Shown one piece after another: positions 38,111 through 42,687 of a stretch of DNA of 42,687 bases; the first letter of the stretch is position 1; the number at the start of each line of letters is the position of its first letter. Both the position numbers and the translations under genes were made by a program. The DNA comes from Okeania sp. KiyG1 (lineage in GTDB: Bacteria > Cyanobacteriota > Cyanobacteriia > Cyanobacteriales > Microcoleaceae). The notes under the pieces are model-generated. The model was not told the DNA's origin. It saw only the letters and a program-made list of their open reading frames with translations, and ran no database searches. The stretch covers positions 1 to 42,687 of the forward strand of contig NZ_BLZO01000104.1 in the NCBI RefSeq assembly GCF_014132355.1, written 5' to 3'.

Positions 38111-39051
38111 ATTTGAACTGACTGTATTATTTTTATATCTTCATACTCTGTTTTGTCATTTTCTGCTATTTCTTCTTCTTTAAATAATTCTTCTTGTTGC
38201 TTTTTCCAGATTTCATCTAAATCCTCATTCAAACTAAAATCTGAGATTTTCCCAGATATACTGTCCAGGCCATTACTACCATTTAAAACAGCATCGTCTA
38301 GCAATTCTTCTGTGTATTTATTATTTTTTATTGGTAACTTATATTCTGATTCTTGTTCATCTTCACCAAAAGGTTCTTCGTATTTTGTGAAATCAGATAA
38401 CTCTCCTAAATCTTCATATTCTTGATGACCAGGATTACCATTTGTGCTAAAAGGGTTATTCTCTCCATCTACTCCATCTGTCAGTTCTAAATCATCTAAA
38501 TCTTCTAAATCTAATTTATCCAATCGATCAAACTCAAAATTTTCTGTTATTAATTCATCGTTATTTTCTTCCTGAAATAGTTCTTTATCCGTAATATTTT
38601 CCAAATCTTTTGTATCTAGTTCCAGGCTATTTTCATCCAGAAATAATTCTTTGTCTGCTATAGATTCTTGAGAGCTATAAATCTCTTCTTCCATACCCAC
38701 TCCATCCAGAGCTTCATCAAAGTTAATATCTTCTAGAAATTCTTCTGACTCACTAGCAGCAGGATTATTTGTAATAAATTGTTCGCTATCACTTATACCT
38801 TGTTGAGCATAATTAATCAAATCTGGGTCATCAGTTAGGTCCAATACCGAATTATATTGTTCTGTTGCCACGTCATATTGATGGAGTCCATAACAATATA
38901 TATGACCACAAAGAAGACGAGCACTAGGGTCTTCTGGATAATCCTGAATTAAGTTATAAACTAAAGCTGCTGCTTCTTCATAATTACCCTGACTGTAGGC
39001 ATCTTCTACTTTTTGATAATCTTGTAAAAAGTCTGTGCTGGATGATGTCAT
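38089..39051 (-). CDS. MCP N-terminal TPR part (frameshifted from the main part)
   Basis: Residues ~5-110 are TPR-like ([28 protein letters not shown]..., [23 protein letters not shown]), the N-terminus typical of cyanobacterial PilJ-type receptors. Residues ~115-300 are Asp/Glu-rich linker. The frame ends [13 protein letters not shown], overlapping the next piece by 22 bp; with one more A the reading is [19 protein letters not shown], continuing into the MCP. The ATG at 39051 has GAGGGA upstream and is the true start of the fused gene. Confidence 0.8.
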   Translation of the reverse strand: MTSSSTDFLQDYQKVEDAYSQGNYEEAAALVYNLIQDYPEDPSARLLCGHIYCYGLHQYDVATEQYNSVLDLTDDPDLINYAQQGISDSEQFITNNPAASESEEFLEDINFDEALDGVGMEEEIYSSQESIADKELFLDENSLELDTKDLENITDKELFQEENNDELITENFEFDRLDKLDLEDLDDLELTDGVDGENNPFSTNGNPGHQEYEDLGELSDFTKYEEPFGEDEQESEYKLPIKNNKYTEELLDDAVLNGSNGLDSISGKISDFSLNEDLDEIWKKQQEELFKEEEIAENDKTEYEDIKIIQSVQIWQKTIQ

Positions 39052-39197
39052 GCTGTCCCTCTCTCAATATAATTTTATTATTTTTTAGTTTTTTAATTTT
39101 ATTGTTTACGGAATTGGGAATCAGCCTCAGTCAGAAATTTGAATATATAAATAACTCAATCAAACAATTATGTTGACTTACCAATTTTGACTTTTAT

Positions 39198-39716
39198 TTA
39201 GGCTGCCCATCGAGCAGAACGAATAATTGCTTCTTGATCCAGTAATCTGAGAACCTGTTCTCCCTTTTCATCAAAAATCCACTCTCCTTTTAAAAAGGGA
39301 GCCATACCATCTGCAATATTTGTGGACATTTTTAGCTTCTTTTCGTCAAGCCACTCCATTTCCACGATTCGTTCAACTGCTAATCCTAATATAGTGTCTT
39401 GGTCTTCTACTGCAATTACGGGAATCTCAGATTTATCTGCATTGATTGGGACTTGATCTCCGAGGAATTGACCTAAATCGGCTACCCAAATTACTCGTCC
39501 CCTTAAATTTATCGTACCTAATAGTAAAGGAGAAACATTTGGAATTGCTGTAATACCTTCTGGAGATTGAGAAATCACCTCTCGAATATCCATTGCTGGT
39601 AAAGCAAACTCATTGCCTGAAGGTAAATAAAACCGCAGATGAAGTTCACCTTCAGGATTTTCTAGTTCCTGAATCCCTGTACCTTGGCCTGGTAAAAAGT
39701 CTTGATTTCCTACCAT
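39198..39716 (-). CDS. CheW-like adaptor (PilI/HmpC type)
   Basis: 172 aa from the ATG at 39716 (a TTG at 39728 would add four residues). A single CheW domain: LHLRFYLPSGNEFALPAMDIREVI, ITAIPNVSPLLLGTINLRGRVIWVADLGQFLG, ILGLAVERIVEM. It couples the MCP to the CheA kinase. It begins about 16 nt after the response-regulator stop and lies 147 bp before the MCP gene, consistent with one operon. Confidence 0.92.
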   Translation of the reverse strand: MVGNQDFLPGQGTGIQELENPEGELHLRFYLPSGNEFALPAMDIREVISQSPEGITAIPNVSPLLLGTINLRGRVIWVADLGQFLGDQVPINADKSEIPVIAVEDQDTILGLAVERIVEMEWLDEKKLKMSTNIADGMAPFLKGEWIFDEKGEQVLRLLDQEAIIRSARWAA

Positions 39717-39732
39717 AGTCTTGAACAATTTC

Positions 39733-40098
39733 CTATCTTCTTAACAATTGTTTAACTGTTCCCACCAGTTCTGTCGGCTGAAATGGTTTAGCAATGTAAG
39801 CATCTGCACCTTGCTTTAAGCCCCAGTAACGGTCAAACTCTTCTCCCTTAGAAGAACACATAACCACTGGAATATTCTTGGTTTTAGGATCGGATTTTAT
39901 CCTCCTACAAACTTCATAGCCATTCATTCTTGGCATCACGATATCTAGTACCACTATATCTGGTTTAGTATTCTTAAGTCGTCCCAAAGCTTCTACTCCA
40001 TCATTAGCTACAGTAACTGCTAATCCACTATTTTTGAGAAGCTGGGAAATCATTTCTCTTTGGGTAACGCTATCTTCTACAACTAGAACTTTACTCAT
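39733..40098 (-). CDS. Single-domain response regulator (PilH/HmpB, CheY-like)
   Basis: 121 aa REC domain: acidic pocket VVEDS, phospho-acceptor Asp52 in IVVLDIVMPRMNGYEVC, Ser in VVMCSSKGE, conserved Lys in AYIAKPFQP. It has no output domain, so it acts by docking to the pilus motor regulators. It is the first gene of the cluster on the minus strand. Upstream, where a PilG/PatA-like second regulator often sits in cyanobacteria, there is only a ~490-bp gap and a tnpB element. Confidence 0.93.
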   Translation of the reverse strand: MSKVLVVEDSVTQREMISQLLKNSGLAVTVANDGVEALGRLKNTKPDIVVLDIVMPRMNGYEVCRRIKSDPKTKNIPVVMCSSKGEEFDRYWGLKQGADAYIAKPFQPTELVGTVKQLLRR

Positions 40099-40587
40099 TT
40101 TTTTCTACCTGATAGCTTGGGTTTGGATTTATTGATAATTAAAAATATATATTTATTAACTATTTTTCTAGATTGGCTTTTTGCCCTAGCTCAATTAATT
40201 TAGATTGAGAACCAGCAATAAATATCTATTTAGTTCAAAATTTAACTTTCTGGTAAATCTGCTTTATGATAGCAGTATTAGTCTTTATTAAGTGGTTTTA
40301 TCTACTTAACAGGTGATTTTTTTACTATAGTAATCATCAAGATAGGTGTATATTTAGCCATGATAGTTATATATAAAATTCAACATATACTAGATCGCAT
40401 ACTATCTATTTGTTGCTTTAATTTGACAACTGAATAGTGGACAATTCATCATTATCCTCTTGAGCTTAATATATAGTTTACCCAGAAATTTTGTCTGCAT
40501 TCAATTCAAATATCCTGGATTTTGGCCCACTTACTAAAAATCAGATGTTAGCTAATAGTCTTTAAAAATAATATTATATTTTCTCTT
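40099..40587. other. Promoter region of the chemotaxis operon
   Basis: A/T-rich with no ORF and few repeats, in contrast to other gaps. The operon promoter and leader should be here. I cannot identify a reliable -10/-35 pair. Confidence 0.5.
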
Positions 40588-41996
40588 GACCGAAAAATGG
40601 GTCTCAAGCCTCGCCCTAGAAGGGCGACTTTTTAGTTGATTTTTTCAATAAATATGTTATAGTCTTGTTAGTTTGAAAGTCAAGTTATGAAAGCTAGATT
40701 TAAGTACCGTATATATCCAACGCCGGGACAAAATACCGATTAGCCAAGCTATTTGGCTGTGTCCGTGTGGCGAGTGAATGATAGTCTAGCTTGCTCCCAA
40801 CAGAAGTATAAATCAGCAGAAAAGAAACCTGACTTATCAGAACTACAAAAGCTTTTTATTACATCTGCTAAAAAGACTGAAGAAAGAGAATGGTTGTCAG
40901 AGGTTTCTAACATACCATTGCAGCAATCATTGAATGATTTAAACCAGGCGTTGCTCTAACTTTTTTAAATCAACTCAAGGCCAGAGAAAAGGTAGACCTG
41001 TTAGACCTCCTAAATTTAAAAGTAGAAAGTCAAAGCAAACTGCTAGGTTTACAAAGGGAGGGTTTAAACTTGGTCAACATAAAGTATATTTAGCCAAGAT
41101 AGGAAAGCTGAAAATAGTTTCGCCTGTGAGAGTTACCTGCTGCTCCATCATCAGTAACAGTAATTAAAGATTGCGATTTCGCGGAATGCTGCGCAAACGT
41201 AATCGCCCCTAGATATTTCTTGAGTTTTGTAGTAGAAATACAACCAGAAATCTTACCTCAAACTGATAATTCAGTAGATATAGATTTAGGTATCAAAACC
41301 TTTGCTACATTTAGCGATGGTACAAAAGTTGATGCTCCTAAACCACTCAAAAAACGAATTAAGAAGTTAAGAAAGTTAAGTAAGTCATTATCTCATAAAA
41401 CCAAAGGCTCTAAAAGGTATGAAAAAGCACGGGTTAGAGTAGCTAAATTCCATGCCAAGCTGAAAGATACGCTTAACAGATTTTCTGCATAAATTATCTA
41501 CTAAAATAATTCGTGAAAACCAAACAGTTGTTTTAGAAGATTTAAACGTTTCTGGTATGATTAAGAACCGTAAATTATCTAGAGCAATATCTGATTTAGG
41601 TTGGCGACAATTCAGAACCTTCTTAGAAGGGAAAGCTGAGAAATACGGTCGTGATTTTAGAGTTATTGATAGATGGGAGCCAACTACAAGTAAATGCTCT
41701 TGTTGTGGTTTCAAAGGTGCTAAGTTAGACCTTCAGGTGCAAGAGTGGAAGTGTCTAAACTGTGGCAGCAAACACGTTCTTAGACGAAAACGCAGCGATA
41801 AATATATTAGTCGCGGGCCCTCCGGAGGAACTACGCTAACGGAGACGAAAAACGGACGTAGAGGCAAGCGTCAGACTAGCGTCAAGGTAGCAGCAGCCAA
41901 TGTTAGCGGAGCTTTGCGCCAGCAAAACGTCAACCCGCTGAGGAGTTACAGCTCGGTAGGAATCCCCGCGCCTTTAGGCCGGGGAGGATGTCAAAA
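40588..41996 (+). mobile_element. IS200/IS605-type tnpB-only element, decayed
   Basis: Left end with CCGAAAAATGGG and hairpin TCGCCCT/AGGGCGA (40611-40627). The tnpB gene follows, then the right end with hairpin CCCCG...CGGGG (41964-41984) and GGATGTCAA. No tnpA. The same left and right ends bound the relic at 28690-29203, so the two belong to one family. Confidence 0.85.
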
Positions 41997-42012
41997 TCTT
42001 CTTTCTATATAA
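40687..42012 (+). pseudogene. TnpB, broken by frameshifts and mini-repeat inserts
   Basis: Starts MKARFKYRIYPTPGQ. Pieces in changing frames: YRLAKLFGCVRV, EREWLSEVSNIPLQQSLNDLNQA, ARFTKGGFKLGQHKVYLAKIGKLKI, VDIDLGIKTFATFSDG (RuvC-I Asp), VVLEDLNVSGM (RuvC-II Glu), CSCCGFKG...CLNCGS (zinc finger) and DENAAINI (RuvC-III Asp, frame-shifted). At least five indels. Three mini-repeats lie inside: 41172-41206, in frame between KDC and RYFLSFVVE; 41815-41842; and ~41897-41917. No full nuclease can be made; the right-end RNA could still be transcribed. Confidence 0.85.
41936..41996 (+). ncRNA. omegaRNA 3' region / right end of tnpB element
   Basis: GCTGAGGAGTTACAGCTCGG (a hairpin-forming stretch) followed by AATCCCCGCGCCTTTAGGCCGGGG and AGGATGTCAA. 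The minus-strand relic at 28693-28755 keeps the same order with compensated changes in the hairpin. The guide would be the DNA right after ~41996. Confidence 0.5.
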
Positions 42013-42155
42013 CAGAAGGAAAACCGAAGGAGCCAAAAATCTTGCTTTATCTGAGTTTTAAGCTTTTAACCTGCCCGTGCCCTTTATTTAGACTTGTATA
42101 AAATATAGCAATGTGCGCTGGCTTATATACAAATTACAAGAACTGTCCAATAACT

Positions 42156-42687
42156 AGGGCTTGCTGAAAAAATCTGAAAACGGTTGATTTGTTATTCAAA
42201 GAAAAGGTGATTATAATTTTTTATTATCATCATTAACTAAATCATAAGTTTAAATCATTAAATAGACCGCAAAAACAGTTTTTTCTCCAAAAAGGTATAA
42301 AAAAGAGAAAAAGCCTCTTCCGGTGAGGGTAGAAAGGTTGATTACTAAAAAGTAATTGCGATCGCGCAGCGGAACGGAGTTCTATGGCAGTTGTGGAAGT
42401 TTCAGAAAGTTTAGCCATTACTTTTCCCAAACTAAATCCTCTTTTTGCTTGCCCGAATTTGCCCTCAATATGGTTCCGTAATCTTTCATCTAATTGAGTT
42501 TGTTTTTTCTGCTCTTTATCAATATTTTTTGATGGTCTTCCCAAAGGAGGACCACTCATTCTAATACCTTTCTCTTTACAGATTTTTCGGTTTTCTCTAG
42601 TTCTATAAATCTGGTCTGCATGAACTGACTCTGGGTAATGACCTGTGTAATTTTTAAAATCTTCAACTTGAGCTTTTAAATCTACTG
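42156..42687 (-). mobile_element. IS5-type insertion sequence, right part (runs out of window)
   Basis: Outer end AGGGCTTGCTGAAAAAATC at 42156, preceded by AACT. The transposase reads leftward from beyond the window. The end sequence is that of the family A MITEs. Confidence 0.75.
42242..42687 (-). pseudogene. IS5-type transposase, C-terminal part, disrupted
   Basis: Enters from the right edge: VDLKAQVEDFKNYTGHYPESVHADQIY (second catalytic Asp region), IRMSGPPLGRPSKN, then RNHIEGKFGQAKRGFSLGKVMAKL with the catalytic Glu, and LSETSTTAI. There a ~23-bp mini-repeat (GAACTCCGTTCCGCTGCGCGATC, reversed at ~42358-42385) has inserted and shifts the frame. Behind it AITF...VINL can be seen if T5 is read as T6. 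The annotated tail FSNQPFYPHRKRLF is therefore not native. Confidence 0.75.

Noticed and set aside
1-42687. tRNA or rRNA genes
   Set aside because: I saw no cloverleaf with GTTCRANNC or CCA-type ends and no rRNA signature.

Overview
The window looks like the chromosome of a filamentous, repeat-rich cyanobacterium of the Oscillatoriales type (Trichodesmium, Okeania and relatives); the species cannot be read from the sequence. The evidence is: several HIP1 octamers (GCGATCGC); a type IV pilus/hormogonium-type chemotaxis cluster; cyanobacterial forms of FtsW, SpeD, QueF and a Crp/NtcA-like regulator; and low coding density with many interspersed elements.

Layout. 1-440: the 3' end of a tnpB element. 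474-1943: a CNNM/CBS membrane protein. 2755-3931: divergent queF and a coiled-coil/TM protein. 4635-6292: speD and a pentapeptide-repeat protein. 6560-6735: a structured RNA that best fits 6S RNA. 7071-8086: a CHAD-domain gene split by a frameshift. 9167-9823: a Crp-family regulator. 10216-11397: ftsW. 11868-12367: a GNAT acetyltransferase with a broken start. 13030-16640: a 118-bp tandem array, interrupted by a nested insertion that holds an IS630 relic and an ORF-less group II intron. 17016-18972: a cyclic-nucleotide-gated K+ channel coupled to miaE. 19607-21769: a TPR/OGT-type glycosyltransferase. 21999-24880: tandem copies of the leader of the next gene, a GH108 muramidase (to 25556). 26299-27867: a TAXI lipoprotein. 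28383-29730: rplU-rpmA, separated by a tnpB relic. 30129-40098: a chemotaxis operon on the minus strand, in the order response regulator, CheW, TPR-MCP, CheA hybrid. 40588-41996: another decayed tnpB element. 42156 to the end: an IS5-type element running out of the window.

Two patterns cut across the annotation. First, the genes that look broken (CHAD, GNAT, K+ channel, GH108, MCP, CheA twice, probably the IS5 transposase) are each repaired by adding one A or T to an A/T homopolymer of five or more. This points to homopolymer under-calling in the assembly, or real slippage, rather than independent pseudogenisation. Second, intergenic DNA is dominated by non-autonomous elements. They include a MITE family sharing ends with the IS5-type transposon at the right edge, a MITE family with perfect 8-bp target duplications, and tiny palindromic repeats that have inserted even into transposase genes.

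Functionally, the chemotaxis operon would control pilus-based gliding. FtsW, the GH108 muramidase and MiaE serve cell wall and tRNA roles, and SpeD and QueF serve polyamine and queuosine synthesis. I found no defence system, secondary-metabolite cluster or CRISPR array. The strongest candidates for something little described are the nested 118-bp array with its ORF-less intron, the leader array upstream of the muramidase, the repeated DLxDLF motif in the CheA linker, and the mini-repeats.
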